From Microbacterium enclense (GTDB taxonomy: Bacteria; Actinomycetota; Actinomycetes; Actinomycetales; Microbacteriaceae): a DNA stretch of 64,000 nt. Under the pieces are notes generated by a model, which was given only the letters and a program-made list of their open reading frames with translations, made no database searches and was not told the origin of the DNA. The DNA lies in contig NZ_KQ758470.1 of the NCBI RefSeq assembly GCF_001456955.1, positions 310,001-374,000 on the forward strand, given 5' to 3'. The position numbers were made by a program, and so were the translations under genes. Shown here piece after piece: positions 32,974 to 40,816 of the stretch; position 1 is the stretch's first letter; the number at the start of each line of letters is the position of its first letter.

Positions 32974-33186
32974 TCACATCACCTGATCGTCCTGCGCGAG
33001 CGCTGAGTGGGCGTGGGAGCAGAAGCCGGGGTGACCGGCCGCGCGGGACGTCCGTCGCGTCACCACGATCTCGCATCGCGGCTCCGACATCTCTCCCTGT
33101 GCGCCGTACGCGCAGAGCATCGGACGGTCGAGACGCTCCTGCGCCCGACGCACGAGTTTTCCTAATGCCGGCTCGCCGATGAGCAT
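32974..33186 (-). CDS. Small conserved-looking protein with Cys/His residues (70 aa)
   Basis: 70-aa protein starting MLIGEPALGKLVRRAQERLD. It has an AGGGGGA ribosome binding site at good spacing. Cys at LCAYG and PGFCSHAHS and the EIVVTRR strand suggest a folded domain, perhaps metal binding, but I do not recognise a family. An 11-bp inverted repeat lies just upstream. The longer frame starting at 33255 is less likely because the ribosome binding site fits this ATG. Confidence 0.55.
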   Translation of the reverse strand: MLIGEPALGKLVRRAQERLDRPMLCAYGAQGEMSEPRCEIVVTRRTSRAAGHPGFCSHAHSALAQDDQVM

Positions 33187-33205
33187 CGTCGTCCCCCTGA
33201 TTTCG

Positions 33206-33235
33206 AGGTGACCAGGAGCCCCCACCTGGTCACCT
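33206..33235. repeat. 11-bp perfect inverted repeat upstream of the 70-aa gene
   Basis: AGGTGACCAGG (33206-33216) and its complement (33225-33235) flank an 8-nt spacer. It lies 20 nt before the start codon on the minus strand, between promoter region and ribosome binding site, where an operator or an RNA hairpin would act. The rest of 33187-33323 holds no gene. Confidence 0.7.
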
Positions 33236-33323
33236 TCGGGACAACTATCACCCACCTCTCCTCGCGGAGGGGCGAATTAGGTAGTTACTGCGGGGGGAAT
33301 CACGCAACCACCCACTCGGCGCA

Positions 33324-33623
33324 TCATGCACCCGCGCGCGTGGCCGCGCGGTCGGCGTGACCGAGCACGCGGTCCGGTGCGATGCGGTCGCGCACCCGGC
33401 GCTTGAGCTCGACGATGTCGGGAAAGCCGCCGTCCGTCCTCCTCGACCACACGCGCTCGTCGTCGGCGTAGACCTCGAAGATGCCGCCGGTGCCCGGCAT
33501 GAGGGTGGCGCCCCCGCCCATGAGCTCGTCCTGGAACGTGGTGAGCAGCTCCTGCGCGATCCAGGCGGCGCGCAGCATCCACGCGCACTGCGTGCAGTAG
33601 ACGACTCGAATGGTGTGCGGCAT
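33324..33623 (-). CDS. SelT/SelW/SelH (Rdx)-family thioredoxin-like protein
   Basis: 99-aa protein with the Rdx fold: an early redox motif CTQC (residues 10-13; Cys replaces the selenocysteine of eukaryotic members), WMLRAAWIAQELLTTF helix, and GTGGIFEVYADDERVW strand-turn. It probably takes part in thiol redox chemistry; the partner is unknown. A GGGGAG ribosome binding site precedes the ATG, and a TACAAT -10 is located upstream. Confidence 0.85.
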   Translation of the reverse strand: MPHTIRVVYCTQCAWMLRAAWIAQELLTTFQDELMGGGATLMPGTGGIFEVYADDERVWSRRTDGGFPDIVELKRRVRDRIAPDRVLGHADRAATRAGA

Positions 33624-33665
33624 CCGGAATCTCCCCTCGCGGCACGCGCGGACACGCGTGAAGCG

Positions 33666-33671
33666 ATTGTA
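33666..33671 (-). promoter_or_regulatory. -10 hexamer (TACAAT) for the SelT-like gene
   Basis: TACAAT on the minus strand matches the consensus at five of six positions. The transcript would carry a ~35-nt 5' end with the GGGGAG ribosome binding site, in contrast to the leaderless genes around it. Confidence 0.5.
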
Positions 33672-33687
33672 GAAGCCGAGCGCGGCG

Positions 33688-34062
33688 CTACGGGGTGGGC
33701 GCGTATTCCGGACACAGGTGGATGCCGGAGATCACGACCACCGCGCTCGCCTCCGGTTCCGACAGCCCCGCGTCTTTCAGGGAGTCGAACATCTCCTTCG
33801 GGGTCATCGCCTCGTCGAACCCCTTGCAGACGGCGCGACCGAGATCGATCCAAAGCTGGGGTGAGGAGAAGTCGGTCGTCCGCAGCTGCTGGCGGAGGGC
33901 GCTCAGATAGGCCGATTCTTGAGCGAAGGCCTCTGCAGCCCGGGACTCGGCGACGGCCGTCGGCGTCGGAGACGCGGCGGAGCGGCCGACGGGGAGCGCC
34001 CCGCAGCCGGTGAGACTCGCGGTCAGCAGGAACGTCGCGGCGACGGCGCCGATCTTCCTCAT
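33688..34062 (-). CDS. DUF732-type lipoprotein
   Basis: 124-aa exported protein. The signal peptide ends in lipobox LTGC with Cys20. Two further Cys (AVCKGF and HLCPEY) are spaced as in the small helical DUF732 domain of actinobacterial secreted proteins, where they form a disulfide. Function unknown. TACGCT lies 6 nt before the ATG on this strand. Confidence 0.75.
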   Translation of the reverse strand: MRKIGAVAATFLLTASLTGCGALPVGRSAASPTPTAVAESRAAEAFAQESAYLSALRQQLRTTDFSSPQLWIDLGRAVCKGFDEAMTPKEMFDSLKDAGLSEPEASAVVVISGIHLCPEYAPTP

Positions 34063-34126
34063 GGGGCGAGCGTAGGCCTGCGCGCGCCGCGAAGCGAGGG
34101 GGCCGGCCGAGCGGCGCGGCGCATCA

Positions 34127-35116
34127 TCAGCTCCGCGGCCGCAGCGACGCGATGAAGTCGAGCTTGTCGAGCACCGGATCGGGGATGACGAAGGGGTAGA
34201 GATCGGCCTTGCCCATCGACCGGTTCACCATGTTGAGCGCGGTGGACAGAGGCATCCACGTGTCGGTCACGAACGCGCGGAACGTGGGGGAGTCCTCGGG
34301 GCCGGCGGTGCGCGCCAGCCCGTAGATGTGGGCGGTCTCGACCGTGTCGGTCATGTGGAGGAAGTGCGCCCAGGTCTCGGCGAAGTCCTCGTACGGGTGC
34401 ATGGTCGCGTAGGTCGAGATGTAGCGCTCGGGCCAGTCGGCCGGCGGTCCCTCGGAGTAGTGGCGGTCGATCTCGGCCTGGTAATCGGCGGTCTCGTCGC
34501 CGAAGAGGCGGCGTGCCTCGGCGAGGCGGTCGGTGCCCTCGACGAGACGCCACTCCATGTAGTGCCCCACCTCGTGGCGGAAGTGTCCGAGCATCGTGCG
34601 GTACGGCTCGCCGAGCTGCTCCTGCACGCGCACGCGGTACGCGTCGTCGCTCTCGGCGAGGTCGATGGTGATGACACCGTCGGCGTGACCGATCGTGACG
34701 TCCTCGGCGACGCTCGACAGCAGGTCGAAGCAGAGGCCGCGCTCGGGATCTTCGGCCTTGCCCACGACGTCGAACCCGAGCCGATCGAGATCGACCAGCA
34801 GCCATCGTTTCGCGCGTTCGGCGACCGGGAATTGCGACAGGCCCTTGGCATCCGCATCGTTGGGTCGCACGCGGGTGAGATCGCACGCTTCGCACTGCCC
34901 GCCCTCGAAGCGCGCGAGCCAGGTGCACCCCGACAGGTTGAGGTTGCGGCACACGTGCCAGATGAGGCCCGCGGCATCCGTGTACCGTCCGTTTCCGTCG
35001 ACGGGGACGATTTCGCGCTCCGCGCGCGAGTAGCCGAGACCCGTACCGCACGAGAGGCAGACGGAGTTCTCGAAGTACAGGACATTCGCGCAGACGCGGC
35101 ACCGGAACGATTTCAT
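34127..35116 (-). CDS. Putative zinc-binding metallopeptidase (Peptidase_Mx-like)
   Basis: 329-aa cytoplasmic protein. It opens with a zinc ribbon of two CxxC pairs (CRVCANVLYFENSVCLSCG), repeated near CRNLNLSGC and GGQCEAC, and then has a peptidase-like core with HEVGHYMEW giving the HExxH zinc site; the third ligand may be the Glu/Asp of YEDFAETWAHFLH. Known relatives are annotated only as putative zinc-binding peptidases. ATG 35116 has CAGGAT 6 nt upstream on the same strand. Confidence 0.82.
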   Translation of the reverse strand: MKSFRCRVCANVLYFENSVCLSCGTGLGYSRAEREIVPVDGNGRYTDAAGLIWHVCRNLNLSGCTWLARFEGGQCEACDLTRVRPNDADAKGLSQFPVAERAKRWLLVDLDRLGFDVVGKAEDPERGLCFDLLSSVAEDVTIGHADGVITIDLAESDDAYRVRVQEQLGEPYRTMLGHFRHEVGHYMEWRLVEGTDRLAEARRLFGDETADYQAEIDRHYSEGPPADWPERYISTYATMHPYEDFAETWAHFLHMTDTVETAHIYGLARTAGPEDSPTFRAFVTDTWMPLSTALNMVNRSMGKADLYPFVIPDPVLDKLDFIASLRPRS

Positions 35117-35282
35117 CCGGCGATCCTGCCAGAGCGTCGAGGTGCGCCCGGTCGGGGTTGCGCCGGCGGTGAGCGGGCTGCCGACCACGCGGCCGGCGAG
35201 GAGCCGGCTCTCAGCCCGCACGCCGGTGGCAACCGGACCTTCACCCCGCCCGTCCGTGCGACAGGTCGGGGTGTTCCCGGTC

Positions 35283-35723
35283 TCAGGCGTGGAAGGCGGC
35301 GCCCTTCACGATGCGATCGACGGCGTTGCGGGGCCCGCGCAGCGCGATGCCGACGAGGTCCAGGTCGGCGGCGGCCACGGCGGCCACGGCGGCCCGGTTC
35401 GCGGCATCGTGCGAGGTGCCGAACAATTCGCGCGTGTAGACGGCGAGTGCGATGTCGTCGCGGGCCGCCGCTTTTATCCGCATGCCCGCGAGCATCGCTG
35501 AATCGGCCGTGAGGACCATCACGGGTTGACGCAGCATGGGCAGGTAGACGGTGCCGTCGGCGTCGCGGTAGGGCTCGCCGACGAGGTCGGGAGCGCTGGT
35601 GGCGATACCCGAGGCGACGAACGCGGTGACGTTCAGTTCCTGCCAGGCGGCGAGGCCGTCAGCGAGGACGACGACCACCTTCGTGTCGAAGGAAGGAGCA
35701 GCGGGGGTCTGGGCATCTGTCAT
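35283..35723 (-). CDS. DUF2000 family protein
   Basis: 146-aa protein of the DUF2000 family, predicted to have a peptidyl-tRNA-hydrolase-2-like fold. Typical segments are TKVVVVLADGLAAWQELNVTAFV and YLPMLRQPVMVLTAD. Function unknown. It starts at ATG 35723 with a TGGAGGC ribosome binding site, and is divergent from an AraC regulator 48 nt away, which probably controls it. Confidence 0.85.
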   Translation of the reverse strand: MTDAQTPAAPSFDTKVVVVLADGLAAWQELNVTAFVASGIATSAPDLVGEPYRDADGTVYLPMLRQPVMVLTADSAMLAGMRIKAAARDDIALAVYTRELFGTSHDAANRAAVAAVAAADLDLVGIALRGPRNAVDRIVKGAAFHA

Positions 35724-35759
35724 GCCTCCAGCATCGGCTCGCGGCATCCGCCGGTCTTG

Positions 35760-35765
35760 TACGTT
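35760..35765 (+). promoter_or_regulatory. -10 hexamer (TACGTT) for the AraC regulator gene
   Basis: TACGTT is followed by 6 nt and ATG 35772, a leaderless layout. The divergent DUF2000 promoter must share this 48-nt space. Confidence 0.45.
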
Positions 35766-35771
35766 TCTTGC

Positions 35772-36551
35772 ATGGATGACCGGGTGCGCGCGTGGCACCC
35801 TCGCGTGCCGATGCTGCGCGAGGTCTATCACGCGAGCTTCGCGCACACGTATCCGCTGCATACCCACGACGACTGGGCCGTCATGCTCGTCGACCGCGGT
35901 GCCGTCACCTATGCGCTCGACGGTGCGGAGCACCAGGCGACGCCCGCGGCGCTGACGCTGCTGCCTCCGGGGGTCGCGCACGACGGTCGTCCGGCGATCA
36001 CCGGTTCGGGCTACCGCAAGCAGGTGCTCTACCTGCAGAACGCGTGGCTGCCCGACGACCTGACCGGCCGCATCGCGCACCGTCCGACTCTGAGCGACCC
36101 GGTTTCGAGCACGGCCGCCAGGAGGGTGCACGCGGCACTCGCGCACCCGGGCGACGAGATGGCCGCTGAGCATTGGCTGCTCGTGGTGCGCGACGCGGTG
36201 TACCGTCACGCGGAAACCGCGCGGCCCGCGCCCCGTGACGTCCCCCTCGCGCGCCGCCTACGCGACGTGCTCGACGACCGGTTCGCTGAATCGTTCACGA
36301 TCGCCGAGATCGCCCGACAGCTCGGCGCGCACCCGAGCCACCTCGTGCGAGTTTTCTCGCAGACCTACGGCATCGCCCCCCACCGCTACCTCGTGGGGCG
36401 TCGCGTCGACGCCGCGCGTCGACTGCTCGTGGATGGATGCCGCCCGGCCGACGCCGCCGCGCGCACGGGCTTTCACGACCAAGCGCATCTCACCCGGCAC
36501 TTCCGGCGGGTATGGGGTGCGACGCCCGGCGCGTTCGCAGCCGGTCGCTGA
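35772..36551 (+). CDS. AraC-family transcriptional regulator
   Basis: 259-aa regulator. The N-terminal cupin domain (about 10-125, with THTYPLHTHDDW and LLPPGVAHDG) binds a small ligand, and the C-terminal ~100 residues carry two helix-turn-helices (FTIAEIARQLGAHPSHLVRVF and ADAAARTGFHDQAHLTRHFRR). It is divergent from the DUF2000 gene, the likely target. This pairing recurs in actinobacteria, so the link is plausible; the ligand is unknown. Confidence 0.88.
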   Translation: MDDRVRAWHPRVPMLREVYHASFAHTYPLHTHDDWAVMLVDRGAVTYALDGAEHQATPAALTLLPPGVAHDGRPAITGSGYRKQVLYLQNAWLPDDLTGRIAHRPTLSDPVSSTAARRVHAALAHPGDEMAAEHWLLVVRDAVYRHAETARPAPRDVPLARRLRDVLDDRFAESFTIAEIARQLGAHPSHLVRVFSQTYGIAPHRYLVGRRVDAARRLLVDGCRPADAAARTGFHDQAHLTRHFRRVWGATPGAFAAGR

Positions 36552-36586
36552 GGGTGCCGGTCGAACCGTCGCCATACCCGCCCCGC

Positions 36587-36775
36587 CTACCGGGGCGCGG
36601 GGTCGTTGAGCAGGGAGATCTCGCGCACATCGAAGAGGCCGCGCCGGGCGCGGACCATCGACACGCCGCGCCCGCGTAGCACGTCGGCGAGTTCGGGGGT
36701 CAGCGGCCCTTCGGACGCCTTCTGCCAGCCGGTCTGAAGGGTGTAGGTGTGTGTCACTTTTCGGGGTCGGGACAT
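36587..36775 (-). CDS. Small basic protein (62 aa), unknown
   Basis: 62-aa protein beginning MSRPRKVTHTYTLQTGWQ and containing LTPELADVLRGRGVSMVRARRG. It has a GGAGGTG ribosome-binding-like sequence just before the ATG. I do not recognise a family. Composition and codon use look like real coding sequence. A longer frame to 36835 needs a TTG start. Confidence 0.5.
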   Translation of the reverse strand: MSRPRKVTHTYTLQTGWQKASEGPLTPELADVLRGRGVSMVRARRGLFDVREISLLNDPAPR

Positions 36776-36846
36776 GAGCACCTCCGAACCGAAACGTATC
36801 CAAAGGAATGGCTCCCGTTCCGAGAACTTCCCCAAGCGTCATCGGG

Positions 36847-36930
36847 GGTGCCCTCCCGCGTAACGCGGGCGGGTGGAGACGGTCGCCCGGGCCGCAGCCT
36901 CATCCCGGTGCCTCCCACGTAACGCGGGCA
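36847..36930. repeat. Two related GCGTAACGC palindromic units upstream of ynfA
   Basis: The units CCCGCGTAACGCGGGC (about 36855-36870) and CCCACGTAACGCGGGC (about 36914-36929), each preceded by GGTGCC, lie 60 bp apart and can form hairpins. They occupy the middle of the 242-nt gap 36776-37017, which otherwise shows only the ynfA promoter. Confidence 0.6.
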
Positions 36931-37005
36931 CCCCCACCGATCACGGCGCGGCGGCGTCCCGCGGGGTTCCTTGTCGATGAGACCGCTCGCCCGACCCGGC
37001 CGCCG

Positions 37006-37011
37006 GATAAT
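37006..37011 (+). promoter_or_regulatory. -10 hexamer (GATAAT) for ynfA
   Basis: GATAAT matches five of six consensus positions and is followed by 6 nt and the ATG at 37018. It is the clearest leaderless promoter in the window. Confidence 0.6.
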
Positions 37012-37017
37012 GGCGGC

Positions 37018-37362
37018 ATGACCACGGCCCGCATCGTCGTCCTCTTCGCGCTCGCCGCCGTCGCCGAGATCGGCGGCGCGTGGCTCATCTGGCAGGCGGT
37101 GCGCGAGAACCGGGGGTGGTGGCTCGCGCTGCTCGGCATCCTGGCCCTCGGTGCCTACGGCTTCATCGCCGCGCTGCAGCCCGACGCGCATTTCGGACGG
37201 GTGCTCGCCGCGTACGGGGGCGTGTTCGTCGCGGGGTCGCTGGCGTGGGGCATCGTGGTCGACGGGTTCCGCCCCACGATGTGGGACTACATCGGATCGG
37301 CCGTGGCCCTGGTGGGGGCAGGGATCATCGTGCTCGCCCCGTCAACGCCTGTGTCGGAATAA
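37018..37362 (+). CDS. YnfA family (UPF0060) membrane protein
   Basis: 114-aa protein with four membrane spans, similar to small multidrug-resistance transporters. Signature segments are [20 protein letters not shown] and [20 protein letters not shown], and [19 protein letters not shown]. The Glu in AEIGG sits where SMR proteins have their essential Glu. Substrate unknown. Confidence 0.9.
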   Translation: MTTARIVVLFALAAVAEIGGAWLIWQAVRENRGWWLALLGILALGAYGFIAALQPDAHFGRVLAAYGGVFVAGSLAWGIVVDGFRPTMWDYIGSAVALVGAGIIVLAPSTPVSE

Positions 37363-37385
37363 GCGCCCCGCGTACGCTGACGACC

Positions 37386-37595
37386 ATGACGAACGTTCCG
37401 GGGGATGCGAACCGGTTGCGCGCGGTGATCGCGAAGATCGACACCGACAATCCGCTCAAGGTGCCCTTCAGCTTCAATCAGGGGCACATCAGCCCACGCC
37501 TGGACCGCCTCGAGGCGAAGCTGGCCTACATGGCGGAGTACATCGCGTACCTGGAACAGCGGATCGAAAGCCTAGAAGAGCAAGTAGTTAGCTAG
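37386..37595 (+). CDS. Small coiled-coil protein (69 aa)
   Basis: 69-aa protein. Residues ~35-68 (RLDRLEAKLAYMAEYIAYL then EQRIESLEEQV) form a heptad coiled coil, so it is probably a dimeric or partner-binding small protein. Family not recognised. TACGCT lies 7 nt before ATG 37386. It is 23 nt downstream of ynfA. Confidence 0.6.
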   Translation: MTNVPGDANRLRAVIAKIDTDNPLKVPFSFNQGHISPRLDRLEAKLAYMAEYIAYLEQRIESLEEQVVS

Positions 37596-37657
37596 GCGAG
37601 ATATCTCCGTGTGTCAAGCGGCGTGCCCATCGCCGTGTGCTCCGCCACACTCGTGAC

Positions 37658-37765
37658 ATGAAGAACGAGAACGCGCCTCACGAGGGCCTCGCCGACGACT
37701 TCGCCGCCACCGAGACCGAACGGCCCTTCGGGTCGTACCTGTCGGTCATCAACGGCGGGCTGTAG
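37658..37765 (+). CDS. Possible 35-aa peptide gene upstream of aroE
   Basis: A 35-codon frame starting MKNENAPHEGLADDFAATE and ending FGSYLSVINGGL. It is preceded by CACACT with 6-nt spacing, like the leaderless genes nearby, but has no ribosome binding site. The acidic N-terminal half and hydrophobic C-terminal end look like a leader-core peptide, though no maturation enzymes adjoin it. It may also be a non-coding coincidence. Between it and aroE (37766-37918) I see only a TAGCAT -10 at about 37876. Confidence 0.35.
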   Translation: MKNENAPHEGLADDFAATETERPFGSYLSVINGGL

Positions 37766-37918
37766 CCGTCCGAACCTCCTCGTGAGGTTCATCACGACAG
37801 GGTCGGATGCCGCAAGGCTCCGGCCCTTCGTCGTGCGTGGGCCGCGACGGATCCGGGTGGTCATCCCGCCCCGCCGTAGCATGAGAGATCCACCCGCGAC
37901 CGAGACGAGACAACACCC

Positions 37919-38731
37919 GTGCCCGAGCTGAGCAAAGACACCACCCTGTGCATCTCGTTGTCGGGGCGCCCGTCGAACATCGGCACGCGCTTCCACAACT
38001 TCCTCTACGCCGAGCTCGGCATCGACTTCGTCTACAAGGCCTTCACCACCACCGACATCGCCGCGGCGATCGGGGGAGTGCGAGCGCTCGGCATTCGGGG
38101 CTGCTCCGTGTCGATGCCGTTCAAAGAGGCCGTGATCCCGCTCGTCGATCGCATCGAAGCGTCGGCCGCGGCGATCGGCTCCATCAACACGATCGTGAAC
38201 GACCACGGGGTGCTCACCGCGTCGAACACCGATTACGAAGCCATCGCGAGCCTGATCGAGAGCCACCGGCTCGACCCCGCGGCATCCGTTCTCGTGCGCG
38301 GGTCGGGCGGCATGGCCAAGGCCGTCGTCGCCGCCTTCCACGGAGCGGGCTTCACCGACATCACCGTCGTGGCCCGCAACGCCGAGGCGGGCCCCGCGCT
38401 CGCCGCGACGTACGACGCGCGGTGGGTGGCCGACGATCCCGGGCCCGGCGCCGACATCATCGTCAACGTCACGCCGCTGGGCATGGACGGAGCGGATGCC
38501 GAGACTCTGGCGTTCTCGCCCGCGCACATCGCCGCGGCCGGAACCGTGTTCGACGTCGTCGCATTTCCCGCCGAGACGCCGCTCATCCGTGCCGCGCGCG
38601 CCGCGGGAAAGCCGGTGATCAGCGGTGCGGAGGTGATCGCCCTGCAGGCCGCGGGCCAGTTCGCGAGGTACACGGGAGTCACTCCCACTGCGGAGCAGGT
38701 GCAGCGCGCGTCCGCGCACTCCCGGGTCTGA
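37919..38731 (+). CDS. aroE: Shikimate 5-dehydrogenase
   Basis: 270-aa enzyme of the shikimate pathway. The substrate site SLSGRPSNIGTRFHNFLY is near the N-terminus, KEAVIPLVD holds the catalytic Lys that pairs with Asp, and the NADP Rossmann loop is VRGSGGMAKAVVAAF. The GRPSN sequence differs from the classical SxS, and the catalytic Lys here lies in MPFKEAV, so this may be an AroE-like paralogue (YdiB or Ael1 type). Start GTG 37919. It faces the antiporter gene across a tandem repeat. Confidence 0.82.
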   Translation: MPELSKDTTLCISLSGRPSNIGTRFHNFLYAELGIDFVYKAFTTTDIAAAIGGVRALGIRGCSVSMPFKEAVIPLVDRIEASAAAIGSINTIVNDHGVLTASNTDYEAIASLIESHRLDPAASVLVRGSGGMAKAVVAAFHGAGFTDITVVARNAEAGPALAATYDARWVADDPGPGADIIVNVTPLGMDGADAETLAFSPAHIAAAGTVFDVVAFPAETPLIRAARAAGKPVISGAEVIALQAAGQFARYTGVTPTAEQVQRASAHSRV

Positions 38732-38778
38732 CACCGAAACCGCGTGGGCCGGGCCCTCTGCCGGTTCCTCACCGCCCG

Positions 38779-38880
38779 GGCCGGGGCTTCGCGGCCGGTC
38801 CCCCCGCCGCTCGGCCGGGGCTTTGCGGCCGGTCCCCTCGCCGCTCGGCCGGGGCTTCGCGGCCGGTCCCCTCGCCGCTC
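38779..38880. repeat. Three tandem 34-bp repeats between convergent genes
   Basis: Units at 38779-38812, 38813-38846 and 38847-38880 start GGCCGGGGCTT and end CGCCGCTC, with one or two substitutions; a partial unit follows. GGCCG/CGGCC lets each unit fold into a hairpin, so the array could serve as a bidirectional terminator for aroE and the antiporter gene. Confidence 0.9.
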
Positions 38881-38937
38881 GGCCGGCTGCTCTCTCGCCG
38901 GTCACTCCACGGCTCGGGCCGGAAGCCTCCCCGCCGG

Positions 38938-40752
38938 TCACTCCACCGCTTTGTCGGCCCCGCGGGCGCGGATCTCTTCCAGGTCGAGGCCGGCCAGGAT
39001 CTTGCGCGCCACGAGATCGTCGATGGTGCCTTCGCGTCGCAGGCGCAGCAGCACTTCGCGCTTGCGGTCGAGGATGGCGAGGCGCAATCGCTGCGCCTCC
39101 TTGTGGCGCAGCAGCGGCGAACGCTGGGTGACGTCGATGTCGTCGCTGACCGCGATCATCTCGAGCGGGCCCGACGCGAAAGGCCCGTCACCCGTGCCGG
39201 ACGGCACGCTCGTCGGTGACCCGGACGCCGTGTTCGCGGACGCCGGCTTCGGGCCGGAGCGAGCGTCGTCTTCGGCGGCCCCGGGCGGTACGGGGCCCAT
39301 CGTCGAGGGGGCGTCGTCGTCGAGCGACGCGTCGAGCTCGGCCAGGTCGCGTTCTTCCGCGGCGCGCTGACGGGCGACCGCCCGGGCGTTGGCCAGCTCG
39401 AGTCGCTCATAACCCTCGCGTCGCGCACGGTCGCGGACGCGGTCGCTCACACCGTGCTCGGCTGCGAGGTCGTCGAGCGAGGCCAGGGCGGCACCCGAGA
39501 TCGCCCGCTCGGCGAGCTCGTACTCCTCGACCGCGGCGTCGTCGCTCGGCAGCTTCGCCCACCGGATGACCACGGGCAGCAGCGGGCCCTGCACCAGCAG
39601 GGTCAGCACGATGACGCCCGCCGTGACGAACACGACGGCATCCCGACCCGGCACGGGTTCGCCGGCGGCGGTCACCGTCGGCACCGACAGAGCGATCGCC
39701 AGCGACACGGCCCCACGGAAACCCGCCACCGTGCTCACCACGCGCGACCGGTGCCGGAGAGATCTCGACGAGCCGGCGGGCGGCCGCGAGAACGGCGAGA
39801 ACAGCCACTGGAAGAGGTAGCGCACCACTCCCAGCGCGAGCCAGGCCGCCACCGTGACGAGCAGCAGGATGCCGATCTCGGAGGGTGAGATCTCGTGCAG
39901 CACGAGCTGCACCTCGAGGCCGATCAGCACGAAGAGCGCGCCGTTGAGCAGGTAGACGCCGAAGGGCCACGTGGCATCCGCCGCCCGCCGGGAGATCGCG
40001 GTCGTGATGCGCGGCGACACCCACGCCACGATGAGACCGGCGAACACGACGGCCAGGACGCCCGACGCCTCGATCAGTTCGGCGATGAGGAACGCGACGA
40101 ACGGAACGAGCACCAGGGTCAGATTGATCGTGAGGGTCGACTGCATGCGACGCAGTGCGAAGAAGGCCAGCACGGCGACGGCGATGCCGGCGGCGGCGCC
40201 GCCGAGGTACGACAGCAGCACCATGCCGGTGATCTGCAGCGGCGTGATCTGGTCGCCGAGCAGGAGCGCCACGGCGATGGCGTAGAGCACGAGCGCCGTG
40301 CCGTCGTTGGTGAGGCTCTCGGCCTTCAGCTTCATGAACGTCTTGGCGGGGAGCAGGCGGCCGAGCGCGGCGACGGCGGTGGCGTCGGGTGGGGCGACGG
40401 CGGCGCCCAGCACGAGCGCGGCTTCCCACGGGACGCCCATCCAGGTCGCGACGCCCGCGACGGCGAAGGCGGATGCCACGACCAGCAGCGTGCTCATCGG
40501 GATGATGTAGCGCAGCGACCGACGTACCGAACGCAACGACGTCGTCCACGCCTCGCGGAAGAGCATGACGGGCAGGAACAGCAGCAGCACGGTCTCGGGC
40601 GGCAGCTCGATGGCGCGCAGTTCCGGAATGAAGCCGAGCGCGAGGCCGATGACGAGGAGAACGAGCGGCGTCGCCACACGCAGACGCGGTGCGAGCACCG
40701 TGCCCACGAGCATGGCCAGGCCCAACAGAACCGTGATCTCGAGTCCCTGCAT
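38938..40752 (-). CDS. Na+/H+ antiporter, CPA1 family
   Basis: 604-aa integral membrane protein with about twelve spans, of the NhaP/CPA1 type. The ion site is in the span containing AAVAPPDATAVAALG (Asp), with ESLTNDGTALVLY conserved after it and GFRGAVSLAIALS near the end of the membrane part. A ~190-residue cytoplasmic C-terminal tail follows. It exports Na+ in exchange for H+. TACGCT upstream (complement of 40785-40790) gives a short 5' end with AAAGG. Confidence 0.92.
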   Translation of the reverse strand: MQGLEITVLLGLAMLVGTVLAPRLRVATPLVLLVIGLALGFIPELRAIELPPETVLLLFLPVMLFREAWTTSLRSVRRSLRYIIPMSTLLVVASAFAVAGVATWMGVPWEAALVLGAAVAPPDATAVAALGRLLPAKTFMKLKAESLTNDGTALVLYAIAVALLLGDQITPLQITGMVLLSYLGGAAAGIAVAVLAFFALRRMQSTLTINLTLVLVPFVAFLIAELIEASGVLAVVFAGLIVAWVSPRITTAISRRAADATWPFGVYLLNGALFVLIGLEVQLVLHEISPSEIGILLLVTVAAWLALGVVRYLFQWLFSPFSRPPAGSSRSLRHRSRVVSTVAGFRGAVSLAIALSVPTVTAAGEPVPGRDAVVFVTAGVIVLTLLVQGPLLPVVIRWAKLPSDDAAVEEYELAERAISGAALASLDDLAAEHGVSDRVRDRARREGYERLELANARAVARQRAAEERDLAELDASLDDDAPSTMGPVPPGAAEDDARSGPKPASANTASGSPTSVPSGTGDGPFASGPLEMIAVSDDIDVTQRSPLLRHKEAQRLRLAILDRKREVLLRLRREGTIDDLVARKILAGLDLEEIRARGADKAVE

Positions 40753-40816
40753 GCGTCCCGCCTTTCGCCGCGCCCCTCACCTCAGCGTAGAGAGGGGGTC
40801 GGACATTCCCGGGGGA

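Noticed and set aside
37658..37765. A complete RiPP gene cluster
   Set aside because: No cyclase, protease, radical-SAM or dedicated transporter gene adjoins the short peptide frame, so only the frame itself is reported.
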